Shown here in pieces: positions 52,927 through 62,204 of a DNA stretch of 64,000 nt. Position numbers and translations under genes: made by a program. Under the pieces are notes generated by a model. That model worked only from the letters and a program-made list of their open reading frames with translations, did no database searches and was not told where the DNA came from. Source of the stretch: Lysobacter sp. K5869 (GTDB taxonomy: Bacteria > Pseudomonadota > Gammaproteobacteria > Xanthomonadales > Xanthomonadaceae); contig NZ_CP072597.1 of the NCBI RefSeq assembly GCF_018847975.1, positions 620,001-684,000 on the forward strand, read 5' to 3'. How positions within the stretch are numbered: the stretch's first letter is position 1; each line of letters begins with the position of its first letter.

Positions 52927-53703
52927 TCACTCGTCGTGCGTCGGCGCGCCCTGCCCCGCGACTTCCAGCAATTCCACCTCGAACGACAGCACCGAGTTCG
53001 GCTCGATCTGCCCGGCCAGGCCGCGCTCGCCGTAGGCGAGTTTCGCCGGCAGCCAGAAGCGGTACTTCGCGCCCGGCGCCATCAGCTGCACGCCTTCGGT
53101 CCAGCCCGGCATCACCTGCGCCAGCACGAATTCGGCCGGGTGGTCGGTGTCGTAGGTGCTCTCGAACTTGCTGCCGTCCAGCAGCGTGCCGACGTAGTTC
53201 ACCCGCACCGTGTCGCTGGCCTTCGGATGAGCGCCCTTGCCGTCCTTGAGCACGGCGTATTGCAGCCCCGAAGCGGTGGTCTTCACGCCCTCGGCCTTGG
53301 CGTTCTTGGCCAGGAAGGCTTCGCCCGCGGCCAGATTGCGCGCGGCCACCGCCTTGACCTCTTCGTCGCGCTTGTCGCGTAGATGGGCGCTGAAGCCGTC
53401 GCGGATGCGCTTGGTTTCGCCCTCGTCGAACAGCGACGGCCGCCCGGCCTGGGCGTCGCGGATCGCGCGCAGCACCAGTTCGGCATCGAGTTCGCCGCGG
53501 ATCGGCTCGACGCTGCGGGCGAAATCGCGGCCGACGACGTAGCTGATCTTCGCTTTCTCGCTGGCCACATCGCCCGCCGCCAACGGCGTGGAAGCGGCGG
53601 AGGAGGCGGCGCCCTGCTTGGCTCCGTCGCTGGGCGCGCAAGCGACCAAGGCGGCGGCGAGCGCGAGCGACAGCGCGGACAGAACGAGCAGGGAACGCGG
53701 CAT
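52927..53703 (-). CDS. FKBP-type peptidyl-prolyl isomerase lipoprotein (FkpA/Mip-like)
   Basis: 258-aa periplasmic PPIase. Signal with lipobox LVAC (Cys22). The N-terminal helical dimerisation domain (about 50-135: AKISYVVGRDFARSVEPI, FDEGETKRIRDGFSAHL) precedes the C-terminal FKBP domain (ASGLQYAVLKDGKGAHPKASD, RVNYVGTLLDGSKFESTY, VMPGWTEGVQLMAPGAKYRFWLPAKLAYGERG, PNSVLSFEVELLEV). All active-site aromatics of the FKBP fold are in place. It assists folding of envelope or secreted proteins. The multicopper oxidase gene lies 23 bp upstream on the same strand. Confidence 0.93.
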   Translation of the reverse strand: MPRSLLVLSALSLALAAALVACAPSDGAKQGAASSAASTPLAAGDVASEKAKISYVVGRDFARSVEPIRGELDAELVLRAIRDAQAGRPSLFDEGETKRIRDGFSAHLRDKRDEEVKAVAARNLAAGEAFLAKNAKAEGVKTTASGLQYAVLKDGKGAHPKASDTVRVNYVGTLLDGSKFESTYDTDHPAEFVLAQVMPGWTEGVQLMAPGAKYRFWLPAKLAYGERGLAGQIEPNSVLSFEVELLEVAGQGAPTHDE

Positions 53704-53726
53704 GGAAAGCTCCGGAGTGCGAAAAA

Positions 53727-55349
53727 TCAGTCGGCGACGGCGAAGGTCAGCATCATGCCCATGTCCTCGTGTTCGAGGTTGTGACAATGCAGCATGTAAC
53801 GCTGGACGCCGGAAAACGGCTGCGAGAAATCGATGGCCAGGCGCACGATTTCGCCGGGCCACACCACCACGGTGTCGCTCCAGCCCAAGTCCTGCGGCGT
53901 CAAACCGCCGGGCGCGACCTGGCGCCCGCGGATGTCCGGCGGGCTGATCGCGCGCGAGACCACCCGGAACTGGAAGCCGTGCAGATGCATCGGGTGCGGC
54001 ATGCTGGTCATGCTGTTGCGGATTTCCCAGACCTCGCGCGTTCCGCGCTTCACCGTGAACGCCGGCGCGTGGCCGCTGAGGTGGAAATTCCAGTCGTTGA
54101 TGAACCAGCGGCCTTGCTCGTCCATGCGCAGGCGCAGCGCGCGCACCGGCCAATCGGCGGTGTCCGGCGGCGGCGGCACCTGGGCCATCGCGTCGAGCGG
54201 CGGCAGCTTGGCGGGCGGGCGTTCGGTGGCGCACTCGATCACCCGCAGCTCCATCAGATCCAGCGGCGCGCCCATCGCCGCCGCGCCGGGATGGTCGCCC
54301 ATCGGGTCGGGCGCGAACGCGCCGGACTCGTCCTCGTTTTCCATCGCCACATAATCGAGGCTGCGCAGCACCGCCTTGGCGCCGGGCTTGAGCGCGCCGA
54401 AATCGACCAGCACGTCGGCGCGCTGGGCCGGCGCCAGGAACAGATCGTCGATCGGCCACGCGCGTTCGAGCAAACCGCCGTCGCTGCCGATCAGCAGCAT
54501 CGGCAATGGCTTGTCTTCGTGCAGGAAACACGGCCGCAGCAAACGCGCGTTCGACACGTTGGCGAGGCGGAAGCGATACCACGCCGGAATCACGTCGAGG
54601 TAAGGCTCCGGCGTCCAGTTGACCAGCACGCGGTTGCCGATCCAATCGTCGGCGCCGTCCTTGTAGACGATGGCGTTGCGCGCGTCGACCTGTTTGTCGG
54701 CGATCATCAGCGGCAAGTCGCGCTCGCCCCAGCGCAGGCCCAGGCGCTGGCGCAGCGCGAGTTCTTCCGCGTCCTCGACCAGCAACAACCCGGCCAGCCC
54801 GTGTTGCAGCTGCTTGCCGGTGCGGCCGTGCGGATGGGCGTGATACCAGTACAAGCCGGCGCGGTTGTCCACGCGCAAGCGATAGCGGCGCTGGCCGCCG
54901 GCCGCGACCGGATGCAGGCCGCTGCCGTCGTTGGCTTCGTCCACGTGCAGGCCGTGCCAGTGCACTGTGGTGTCTTCGCTCAGGCGGTTGCTCAGGCCGA
55001 CGTCGATGCTGTCGCCGCGGCGCGCGCGCAGCAGCGGGTTGAGCGCGGTGCCGGCGGCGTAGCTCCACAGCTGCGTCGGCGGGCCGGGAAACAAGGCTTG
55101 GCCGACGACCTGCGCCGACAGTTCCAGCGGCTTGCGCAGATCGATCTCGGCCATCAGGCCGTCGCCGCCGGGAATCCGCAGCGGCTGCACGAAGCGCGCG
55201 TCCGGCGGCAGCGATTGCAGATCCGGCAGCGGTCCCAGGCTGTGGCCGTGGCCGCCGGTGTAGCGCCACATCGCGATGGGTCCGGCGACGGTCGCGGCGC
55301 CGCCGACGGTGAGGCCGATGAGGAAGCGGCGGCGTTGCGGATCGGTCAT
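53727..55349 (-). CDS. Tat-exported multicopper oxidase
   Basis: 540-aa periplasmic oxidase. Tat signal PQRRRFLIGLTVGGAATVAG. The four copper-binding motifs are all present: HWHGLHVDEAND (T2/T3), YWYHAHPHGRTGKQLQHGLAG (T3), HPMHLHGFQFRV (T1/T2/T3) and HCHNLEHEDMGMM (T3/T1, axial Met). Cupredoxin blocks such as ARRGDSIDVGLSNRL complete three domains. Methionine-rich inserts of CueO are absent, so copper-detoxification is less likely than a laccase- or CotA/bilirubin-oxidase-like role. It lies 23 bp before the FKBP lipoprotein gene; the two may be co-transcribed. Confidence 0.92.
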   Translation of the reverse strand: MTDPQRRRFLIGLTVGGAATVAGPIAMWRYTGGHGHSLGPLPDLQSLPPDARFVQPLRIPGGDGLMAEIDLRKPLELSAQVVGQALFPGPPTQLWSYAAGTALNPLLRARRGDSIDVGLSNRLSEDTTVHWHGLHVDEANDGSGLHPVAAGGQRRYRLRVDNRAGLYWYHAHPHGRTGKQLQHGLAGLLLVEDAEELALRQRLGLRWGERDLPLMIADKQVDARNAIVYKDGADDWIGNRVLVNWTPEPYLDVIPAWYRFRLANVSNARLLRPCFLHEDKPLPMLLIGSDGGLLERAWPIDDLFLAPAQRADVLVDFGALKPGAKAVLRSLDYVAMENEDESGAFAPDPMGDHPGAAAMGAPLDLMELRVIECATERPPAKLPPLDAMAQVPPPPDTADWPVRALRLRMDEQGRWFINDWNFHLSGHAPAFTVKRGTREVWEIRNSMTSMPHPMHLHGFQFRVVSRAISPPDIRGRQVAPGGLTPQDLGWSDTVVVWPGEIVRLAIDFSQPFSGVQRYMLHCHNLEHEDMGMMLTFAVAD

Positions 55350-55505
55350 CGGGCGCGGGCGGTGGCGGGCGGAAGTCGGCGACGCCGGCGGGCGCGGGCG
55401 ACCCGCCATGATGTTCGCGCCCGATGGCAATTGCTTTGCGCGACGGCGGAAATTTGTGTGATGCCGATCATGGCTCGGCGATGCGGCGGCGCACCGGCGC
55501 GCCGC

Positions 55506-55994
55506 TCAGATCGAATCGTCGAGCTTGGATTGCCACACCCGGTCGCCCATTTCGTGTTCTTCGACCCCGGCGAAGAAGTCCTCGCCGAGCCGCGCGTAAT
55601 CGGGCTCGCCCTCGCCGCGCCAGTCCAGGAACTTCGGCCGGTGCACCGCGAAGCCGAGCGGGTGGGCGGCGTTGCGGTAGGGCACGGCCAGGGTCAGCGC
55701 GCCGTCGCCGGCGAAGTCGCGCACGCTCAGGATCAGCGCGTCGGTGCGGCCCGAGGGCAAGGTCAAGAAGCCGTCGTGGACCATCACCGCGTGGCGCGCC
55801 TCGTCCGGATTGGCGCCCAGCCGCGCGCGCGCCTCGGCCACGCCGTCCTCCGCGCGCTCGGCGGCGTAGCGGATCATCTTGCGTTCGCCGGCCGCGTCCT
55901 CGAAGGCGTAGATCGGAATCAGATCCTCGCCGTCGGCCACGCACCACACGCCGTGAGCGGCGAAGAAGCCGGCCAGTCGGATTGCTTGCTGCAC
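55506..55994 (-). CDS. Small soluble protein of unknown function
   Basis: 162-aa cytosolic protein. VQQAIRLAGFFAAHGVWCVADGEDLIPIYAF begins it; then RMIRYAAERAEDGVAEARARL-like helix, VMVHDGFLTLPSGRTDALIL, TLAVPYRNAAHPLGFAVHRPKFL and GEDFFAGVEEHEMGDRVWQSKL. I know such proteins only as uncharacterised. The start is GTG 55994, with GAGGGG 6 nt upstream. It follows the RND pump gene by 107 bp on the same strand and may be its operon partner. Confidence 0.75.
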   Translation of the reverse strand: MQQAIRLAGFFAAHGVWCVADGEDLIPIYAFEDAAGERKMIRYAAERAEDGVAEARARLGANPDEARHAVMVHDGFLTLPSGRTDALILSVRDFAGDGALTLAVPYRNAAHPLGFAVHRPKFLDWRGEGEPDYARLGEDFFAGVEEHEMGDRVWQSKLDDSI

Positions 55995-56101
55995 TTGGTT
56001 CCCCTCGGTGCGGTCGCCCCTGCGGCGCCCAATGTACAACCTGCAACGGACGATGCGGGCGACCTCCCTACTCCGGGCGCCGCCCGCATCGCCGGCCTCA
56101 C

Positions 56102-59100
56102 TCACGCCGCTTGCGCCGCCGCCGCGGCCGGACGCGCAGCCCGCCGCGTCGCCCAGCGCCGCAGCGCCACGTAGAACACCGGGGTCAGGAACAGGCCGAA
56201 CAGTGTGACGCCGAGCATTCCGGCGAACACCGTCGCACCGGTCGCCGCGCGCACCTCGCTGCCGGCGCCGTGGCCGAACAGCAGCGGCACGGTGCCGGCA
56301 ATGAAGGCCACCGAGGTCATCACGATCGGCCGCAGACGCAGGCGGCAAGCCTCCAGCGCGGCCTCGACGGTGCCGCGGCCTTGCAGCTCCAGTTCGCGCG
56401 CGAACTCGACGATCAGGATCGCGTTCTTGCACGCCAGACCCATCAGCACCACCAGCCCGACCTGCACGAACACGTTGTTGTCGCCGCCGTCGAGCCACAC
56501 CCCGACCAGTGCCGACAGCAGCGTCGCCGGCACGATCAGGATCACCGCCAGCGGCAGGGTCCAGCTCTCGTACAACGCCGCCAGCACCAGGAACGCCAAC
56601 AAGATCGCCAGCGGAAACACGATCAGCGCGGCGCGGCCCTGGGTCGCCTGCTGATAGCTCAGGTCGGTCCATTCGATCCGCATGCCGCGCGGCAGCGTCG
56701 TCTGCGCCAGCGATTCCAGCGCGCGCATCGCCTGTCCCGACGACAGCGCGCGCGGATCGGCTTCGCCGGCCAGATCGAAGGCGGGATACCCGTTGTAGCG
56801 GATCACCGGATCGGGGCCGTAGGTCTCGCGCAGCGTCACCAGCGACGCCAACGGGACCATCTCGCCGCGCCGGTTGCGCAGCTGCAGGCGGCCGACGTCT
56901 TCGACGCTGTCGCGATGGCTGCCGTCGGCCTGCGCGATCACCTGCCAGGTCCGGCCGAAGCGGTTGAAGTCGTTGACGTAAGCCGAGCCCAGATAGGTCT
57001 GCAAGGTGTCGAACACCTCGCTCAACGCGACGCCCTGCGCCTTGGCCTTGGTCCGGTCGACCTGCGCGTCGAGCTGCGGCACGTTGGCCTGATAGGTGCT
57101 GATCGGATAGCCGAGCCCGGGCGTTTGCGAGATCGCCGCGGTGTAGTCGTTGAGCGCGCTCTGCAAGGCGCCGTAGCCCTGGCCGTCGCGGTCCTGCACG
57201 TACAGCGCGTAGCCCGAACCGGTGCCCAGCCCGAGGATCGGCGGCGGCATGAACGAGAACGCCGCGCCGTCCTGCAAGGCGGCGAATTTCTGGTTGAGCT
57301 CGTCGTTGATCTGCGCCGCGCTGCGGCTGCGCGCGGCGAAGGGTTCGAGCTCGAAGAACAGCGTGCCGGTGTTGGGCGTGTTGGTGAACTGCAGCGGGTT
57401 GAGGCCGGGATAGGCCTCGGCCGCGTGCACGCCGGGCGTGCGCATCGCGATCGCGCTCATCTTGCGGATCGCCGCGTCCGTGCGCGACAGCGAGGCGCCT
57501 TCGGGCAGCTTGATGCCGCCGATCAGGTAGAGCTTGTCCTGAGTGGGGATGAAGCCGGCCGGCACCGCGTGGAACATCGCGCCGGTCGCCAGCAGCAGCG
57601 CCAGATACACCGCCGCCACGGCGCCGCGGCGGCCGAGCATGCGCGACACCGCGGCCTGATAGCGCTGCGCGCCGACGCCGAACATGCGATTGAACGCAGC
57701 GAACAGCCCACCGAACAACCGCTCGATCAAGCGGGTCGGCGCATCCTTCGCCGCGCCGTGCGGCCGCAGCAGGCGCGCGGCCAGCGCCGGCGACAAGGTC
57801 AGCGAATTGATCGCCGAGATCACCGTGGAAATGGCGATGGTGACCGCAAACTGGCGATAGAACTGGCCGGTGACGCCGGACAGGAACGCCATCGGCACGA
57901 ACACCGCGCACAGCACCAGGGCGATGGCGACGATGGGGCCGGACACTTCCCGCATCGCCTTATGCGCGGCGTCGAGCGGGCTCAGCCCCTGCTCGATGTT
58001 GCGCTCGACGTTCTCGACCACGACGATGGCGTCGTCGACCACGATGCCGATCGCCAACACCAAGCCGAACAAGCTCAACGTGTTGATCGAAAATCCCAGC
58101 ACGTACAGCGCCGCGAACGTGCCGACCACCGACACCGGCACCGCGATCAGCGGAATGATCGAAGCGCGCCAGGTCTGCAGGAACAAGATCACCACCAACA
58201 CGACCAACAGCACCGCTTCGGCCAGCGTGGTCGCGACGGCCTTGATCGAATCGCGCACGAACACGGTCGGGTCGTAGACGATGCGGTGCTGCATGCCCGG
58301 CGGAAAGCGTTCGGCCAGCTCGGCCATGCGCGCGCGCACCGCGTCGGAGAGCGCGATGGAATTGGCGCCGGGCGCCTCGAACACGCCGATGGCGACCGCG
58401 TCCAGATTGTCGAGCTGCGCGCGCATCGTGTAATCGCCGGCGTCGAGCTCGACCCGGGCCACGTCGGACAGGCGCACGATCTGGCCGTCGTCGCCGGCCT
58501 CGATCACGATGCGCTCGAACTCGGCCTCGCTCTGCAGCCGGCCCTGGCTGTTGATCGGAATCAGATAATCGCTGCCGCCCGGCATCGGCTCGGCGCCGAG
58601 CTGGCCGGCGGAGACCTGCACGTTCTGTTCGCGGATCGCGCGCACCACATCGCCGGCGGTCAGACCGCGCGCGGCGATCCGGCCCGGATCGAGCCACACG
58701 CGCATGGCGTAATCGCCGCTGCCGAACATCTGGGTCTGGCCGACGCCGGGCAATCGCGCGAGTTCGTCCTTGAGCTTGAGCGTGGCGTAGTTGCGCAGGT
58801 ACAGCGAGTCGTAGCGGCCGTCGGGCGAGACCAGATGCACCAACATCGTCAGCGTCGGCGATTGTTTCTGCGTGGTCACGCCTTGGCGGCGCACGTCTTC
58901 GGGCAAGCGCGCCAACGCCTGGCCGACGCGGTTTTGCACCTGCACCTGGGCTTGGTCGGGATCGGTGCCGGGCTTGAAGGTGACGGTGAGCACCAGCACG
59001 CCGTCGGTACCGGCCACCGATTTCATATACATCATGTCCTGCACGCCGTTGACCGCTTCCTCCAGCGGCGTGGCCACGGTCTGGGCGATGGCTTGCGGAT

Positions 59101-59263
59101 TGGCGCCGGGATAGACCGCGCGCACCACCACGGTCGGCGGCACCACGTCGGGGTATTCGCTGACCGGCAAGTTCGGCAGCGCGATCAGGCCGGCGGCGAA
59201 GATCAGGATCGACAGCACCGCGGCGAAGATCGGGCGGTCGATGAAGTAACGGGACAAGTCCAT
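56102..59263 (-). CDS. RND (HAE1) multidrug efflux pump, inner-membrane subunit
   Basis: 1053-aa proton-driven trimeric pump of the AcrB/MexB/OqxB superfamily, normal in length. N-terminus MDLSRYFIDRPIFAAVLSIL; twelve membrane helices in the 1 + 5 + 1 + 5 layout; the TM4 proton-relay pair in GIVVDDAIVVVENVERN; GGSDYLIPINSQGRL and GFSINTLSLFGLVLAIG as family blocks; TM10-12 with MGLACKNAILIVEFA. GGAGG lies 5 nt before the ATG. Unlike most such pumps there is no periplasmic adaptor or outer-membrane channel gene beside it; an NAD(P)-binding oxidoreductase gene precedes it on the same strand, after a strong hairpin. It would need adaptor proteins from elsewhere. Likely under the TetR protein at 60580. 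Confidence 0.94.
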   Translation of the reverse strand: MDLSRYFIDRPIFAAVLSILIFAAGLIALPNLPVSEYPDVVPPTVVVRAVYPGANPQAIAQTVATPLEEAVNGVQDMMYMKSVAGTDGVLVLTVTFKPGTDPDQAQVQVQNRVGQALARLPEDVRRQGVTTQKQSPTLTMLVHLVSPDGRYDSLYLRNYATLKLKDELARLPGVGQTQMFGSGDYAMRVWLDPGRIAARGLTAGDVVRAIREQNVQVSAGQLGAEPMPGGSDYLIPINSQGRLQSEAEFERIVIEAGDDGQIVRLSDVARVELDAGDYTMRAQLDNLDAVAIGVFEAPGANSIALSDAVRARMAELAERFPPGMQHRIVYDPTVFVRDSIKAVATTLAEAVLLVVLVVILFLQTWRASIIPLIAVPVSVVGTFAALYVLGFSINTLSLFGLVLAIGIVVDDAIVVVENVERNIEQGLSPLDAAHKAMREVSGPIVAIALVLCAVFVPMAFLSGVTGQFYRQFAVTIAISTVISAINSLTLSPALAARLLRPHGAAKDAPTRLIERLFGGLFAAFNRMFGVGAQRYQAAVSRMLGRRGAVAAVYLALLLATGAMFHAVPAGFIPTQDKLYLIGGIKLPEGASLSRTDAAIRKMSAIAMRTPGVHAAEAYPGLNPLQFTNTPNTGTLFFELEPFAARSRSAAQINDELNQKFAALQDGAAFSFMPPPILGLGTGSGYALYVQDRDGQGYGALQSALNDYTAAISQTPGLGYPISTYQANVPQLDAQVDRTKAKAQGVALSEVFDTLQTYLGSAYVNDFNRFGRTWQVIAQADGSHRDSVEDVGRLQLRNRRGEMVPLASLVTLRETYGPDPVIRYNGYPAFDLAGEADPRALSSGQAMRALESLAQTTLPRGMRIEWTDLSYQQATQGRAALIVFPLAILLAFLVLAALYESWTLPLAVILIVPATLLSALVGVWLDGGDNNVFVQVGLVVLMGLACKNAILIVEFARELELQGRGTVEAALEACRLRLRPIVMTSVAFIAGTVPLLFGHGAGSEVRAATGATVFAGMLGVTLFGLFLTPVFYVALRRWATRRAARPAAAAAQAA

Positions 59264-59300
59264 GGCGGCCTCCGGGGCGGCGCGGACAAAACCGGGGGAC

Positions 59301-59324
59301 GGCCGGCGCCGCGCGGCGCCGGCC
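59301..59324 (-). terminator. 24-bp perfect palindrome between oxidoreductase and RND genes
   Basis: Two identical-complement halves GGCCGGCGCCGC/GCGGCGCCGGCC, 49 bp past the oxidoreductase stop and 37 bp before the pump start. On the minus strand CGGTTTTG follows, a weak U-run. It may terminate or attenuate read-through into the pump gene. Confidence 0.55.
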
Positions 59325-59373
59325 GGGTTCGATGAGCGATGGATTCGGCGGCGCGCGACGGCGCCGCGCGCGC

Positions 59374-60438
59374 TCAGGCGGCGCGCGCGTCCTGCGCGGC
59401 GCGGCTGTTCACGCGCGTGCCGAACTCCTGCATGCGGCGCAGGAAATAAGCCGGGTCGATCAAGAGGTCCGGCGTATACAGCCCCGGCGCAGGTGCGGCG
59501 GCGCCGTCCAGGCCGAGCAGGCGCTCCACGCCGAGGGCGATGCCGAGCGCGGTCAACGGCGCTTGGCCTTGCGGATGCACCAGATCATGACGCTGGCGCA
59601 CGTAACGGCCTTGGCGATCTTCGCCTTCCAGTTCCAATGCGATCTCGGTCGAGAACGCTTCGCCGCGGCGGCGGCTGGCGCTTTCGCCCAAGGCCAGGTC
59701 GAGCCGGATCGAATGCGCGTCCGTGGCGGCGGCCAAACTCACCACGTCCATCGGCGAATACGCCGACGCCGCGATGCGCACGCCGTCGACGCTCTCGCCC
59801 ACGCTCGCCGCGTCCTCGCCGCGCACCCAACGCCATTGCCCGTCTTCGAGAATCTGCGCGGCCGCGGCCGTGGTCAGGCGTTCGTAATCGGCGGCCGCGG
59901 CCGGGCCGCCCATGTCTTCTTCGTCGAGCAGGGCGAAGATGCCGATGCGATCGACGCGGCGCAGCGCGCCGGCGAAATGCAGCGCCGGCAACGTCGCCGC
60001 GCCGGCCAGCCAATGGCTCGCCAGCAGCATCGGCGAACGGCCCGGATGGCGCAGATGGAAGCTCACTTCCGGCGCGATCTCGAACGAACCGCTGGAGGTG
60101 CTGATGTAAGGCAAGCGATGTCGCAGCGCGTATTTGAGCGTGTTCAAGCGCTCGTCCTTGAGGAACACGACCACGGCGCTGAAACGCGCGTCGGCCGGCA
60201 GGCCGAGGTCGGCGCGGCGCAGGTCCACGACGACCGCTTCGGCGTCGCCCAGCGACGCGGCGACGGCCTCGGCGCGGGCGAGGTCGCGACCGGCGACGGC
60301 GAGTTTCAGCTGCGGGTGCAGCCGGCGCAGCGCCCGCGCACCTTGCGCGCCGACCACGCCGGAACCGCCGACGATAAGCACGGGCGCCAGCGCGACGGCG
60401 GTTGGGGAGGATGGAGCGGAGGAAACGAGGGCGGTCAT
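59374..60438 (-). CDS. NAD(P)-binding oxidoreductase, saccharopine-dehydrogenase-like
   Basis: 354-aa cytosolic protein. The dinucleotide-binding motif VLIVGGSGVVGAQGARALRR is at about 20-39, followed by LKLAVAGRDLARAEAVAASLG, and the central YISTSSGSFEIAPEV / GALRRVDRIGIFALLDEEDMGG region resembles the catalytic half of saccharopine-dehydrogenase-family enzymes. The true reaction is unknown. It is divergent from the TetR gene across 141 bp holding a palindromic operator, and is followed by the RND gene, so it is probably the first member of the TetR-controlled unit. Confidence 0.82.
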   Translation of the reverse strand: MTALVSSAPSSPTAVALAPVLIVGGSGVVGAQGARALRRLHPQLKLAVAGRDLARAEAVAASLGDAEAVVVDLRRADLGLPADARFSAVVVFLKDERLNTLKYALRHRLPYISTSSGSFEIAPEVSFHLRHPGRSPMLLASHWLAGAATLPALHFAGALRRVDRIGIFALLDEEDMGGPAAAADYERLTTAAAAQILEDGQWRWVRGEDAASVGESVDGVRIAASAYSPMDVVSLAAATDAHSIRLDLALGESASRRRGEAFSTEIALELEGEDRQGRYVRQRHDLVHPQGQAPLTALGIALGVERLLGLDGAAAPAPGLYTPDLLIDPAYFLRRMQEFGTRVNSRAAQDARAA

Positions 60439-60501
60439 GATTCGCAGGTCCGGTGATCACCGCGCCCGCGCCGCGCCCCGATGGCCCGGCACAAGCTACG
60501 A

Positions 60502-60530
60502 TTGGTAAGTTACCAACAGTAGGATACAAT
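60502..60530 (+). promoter_or_regulatory. TetR operator-promoter: palindrome overlapping a sigma-70 -35
   Basis: TTGGTAA-G-TTACCAA (60502-60516) is a perfect palindrome. Its left end TTGGTA serves as a -35 hexamer, followed by a 17-bp spacer and TACAAT (60525-60530) as -10, driving the tetR gene whose ATG is at 60580. The operator lies in the region shared with the divergent oxidoreductase gene. Repressor binding here would block the tetR promoter and probably the divergent one. Confidence 0.82.
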
Positions 60531-60579
60531 CCCGCCACGCTGTCAAGCGCCTTTTTCGATTCCGCGGAGACCGCCCCCG

Positions 60580-61173
60580 ATGAACGCCACTACCGCTCCC
60601 GCCAAGCGCATGGCCAAGGCCGAGCGCCGCGAGCAATTGCTGGAAACGGCGATGGCGATCGTGCGCGAGCAAGGCACCGACGCCCTCACCCTGGGCTATC
60701 TGGCCGAGCGCGCCGGCGTCAGCAAACCCATCGCTTACGAACATTTCGGCACCCGCTCGGGCCTGCTCATCGCGCTGTACAAGCGCATCGACGAACGCCA
60801 AGCCGTCACCGTCGCGCAGGATTTCGAGCGCACGCCCAAGCGCCTGGGCGATGTCGCGCGGCTGATAGGCGAGAGCTACATGAGCTGCTTCCGCACCGCC
60901 GGCCCGGAATGCCACGCGATCTTCGCCGCGCTCAAGGGCGACGAGGAAATGGAGCGGGTGCAGCGCGAGCTCACCGCCGGTTACGTCGAGTTCTATCGCG
61001 GCTTGCTGGCGCCGTATGCGAAGGTCGGCGCGGGCGAACTGCAACGTCGCTGCATCGCCATCGTCGGCGCGGGCGAAGCGCTGTCGCGCGAGATGACGCA
61101 TGGGCGCATCGAGGAAGCCGACGCGGCGGCGACTTTGGCGGCGTTGATCGAGGCGACGATCGCGCGCGCTTGA
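60580..61173 (+). CDS. TetR-family transcriptional repressor
   Basis: 197-aa regulator. The N-terminal helix-turn-helix is classic TetR: RREQLLETAMAIVREQGTDALTLGYLAERAGVSKPIAYEHFGTRSGLLIALYKRID (residues about 16-71). The C-terminal ligand-binding helices carry a Cys pair (MSCFRTAGPECHAIF) that might sense oxidants or thiol-reactive compounds, though this is speculation. A perfect palindrome overlapping its own -35 implies autoregulation and control of the divergent oxidoreductase/RND unit. Confidence 0.93.
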   Translation: MNATTAPAKRMAKAERREQLLETAMAIVREQGTDALTLGYLAERAGVSKPIAYEHFGTRSGLLIALYKRIDERQAVTVAQDFERTPKRLGDVARLIGESYMSCFRTAGPECHAIFAALKGDEEMERVQRELTAGYVEFYRGLLAPYAKVGAGELQRRCIAIVGAGEALSREMTHGRIEEADAAATLAALIEATIARA

Positions 61174-61200
61174 AGGCGCGGCGGCGCGGGGCCGGGGTTT

Positions 61201-61277
61201 GTGTGGCGGCGCAAGTAGCGAAATCGGGCTTGCGGCGCGTGCGCGCTGGCGCGGTCGCGGCTTGCGCCGCTCCTACA
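61201..61277. repeat. Degenerate GTAG-type palindromic repeat
   Basis: The right arm GCGGTCGCGGCTTGCGCCGC..CTACA (61251-61277) is well preserved; the left arm (TGTGGCGGCGCAAGTAGCG) has decayed. It lies between the tetR gene and the convergent small membrane protein gene (stop at 61302). Confidence 0.7.
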
Positions 61278-61301
61278 GGGGGCTATGCGGCGACGATGCG
61301 G

Positions 61302-61598
61302 TCAGTCGCCGCTGCCGATGTCGGCGATTTCGGCGGTGCTGGTGGTCTGCGCGTAGCTCATGAACTCGCTGTCCGCTTCGCCGCGTTCGTCGCCGGCCGG
61401 CGCGTCTTGCGCATCGACGTCGAGCGTCAGCCGCGCGATCAGGGTCACGACCGCGCCGCACACCGGCAGCAGCCAGACCAGAAGCCATTGCCAATGGCGC
61501 ATCGACGGCGAGAGGTTTTCGTTGTCGCGGATGCGTGCGGTCGCCACCACGTTCAACACCAGCACCACGGCGATGATCGTCCAGGAAATCGGGTGCAT
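61302..61598 (-). CDS. Small membrane protein of unknown function
   Basis: 98-aa protein with two transmembrane helices: about residues 5-20 (SWTIIAVVLVLNVVAT) and 38-58 (WLLVWLLPVCGAVVTLIARL), separated by a basic/acidic loop, and an acidic C-terminal tail (DERGEADSEFMSY). The first-helix plus HWQWLLVWLLPVCGA pattern recalls small PLDc_N-like membrane segments. GGACGAAACGC precedes the ATG. Function unknown. Confidence 0.72.
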   Translation of the reverse strand: MHPISWTIIAVVLVLNVVATARIRDNENLSPSMRHWQWLLVWLLPVCGAVVTLIARLTLDVDAQDAPAGDERGEADSEFMSYAQTTSTAEIADIGSGD

Positions 61599-62204
61599 GC
61601 GTTTCGTCCTTTGTCGGTCGCGGGATTCGGTCCATCGGCGCGTACATCGAACCGCTTATCGGTCGGCTTATCGCATCCGCTTGCTCCCCCATCGTTTGCA
61701 ACCGCGTCCCATGGTGAGCGCAGTCGCGCCGCGCGCGCGTAAACGATTCGCTAAAAACCCGCGCTTTCGCGGTTTCGGCGCTCGTGAATTCCATCTCCGC
61801 AACGCCGCGGCCTCGGCCGCTGCAACCTTGTAACACCCGCCCGCCGCCCGACTGAACCGGTTCTGGCGGATCGCGCCGCCGTCGCGCGAACGGGGTTGAC
61901 CCGGCCGGATTCGGCGAGGATCATGCGCCCCGCAAGTTTCCCTTCCGCCCACCAGAGGCCCCCTTGGACAGTCGATCTAGACCTTCGCTGCAGCGCTTGC
62001 GCTGACGGATCGCTTCAGGTCTGGGATGTCCCAGGTCGGCTCCGTTCGCGCAGAACGAAGCCGAGTCGCACGCAACCCGCATCGCCCTCTCCGTCGCCCG
62101 CTTAGCGCGGCACGGGCGCGCGCTCGTTTTCCCATCGCACTGCAGTCCACTCGAAGACCGCTTCCGGGTGGCCTTTGGCGTTTCCGTTCGACCGGAGCGC
62201 GCCG
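61599..62204. other. 606-bp non-coding stretch
   Basis: No convincing gene on either strand. One imperfect hairpin is visible at 62037-62063 (CGGCTCCGTTC/GAACGAAGCCG, one mismatch), next to a short TGGGATGTCCCA palindrome at about 62022-62033. The promoter of the 62205 gene should lie here. Confidence 0.45.

Noticed and set aside
55424..59335. Plus-strand frame of 1303 codons opposite the RND pump
   Set aside because: Translation is His/Arg/Gln-rich with no family resemblance; the minus-strand frame is a textbook RND pump.
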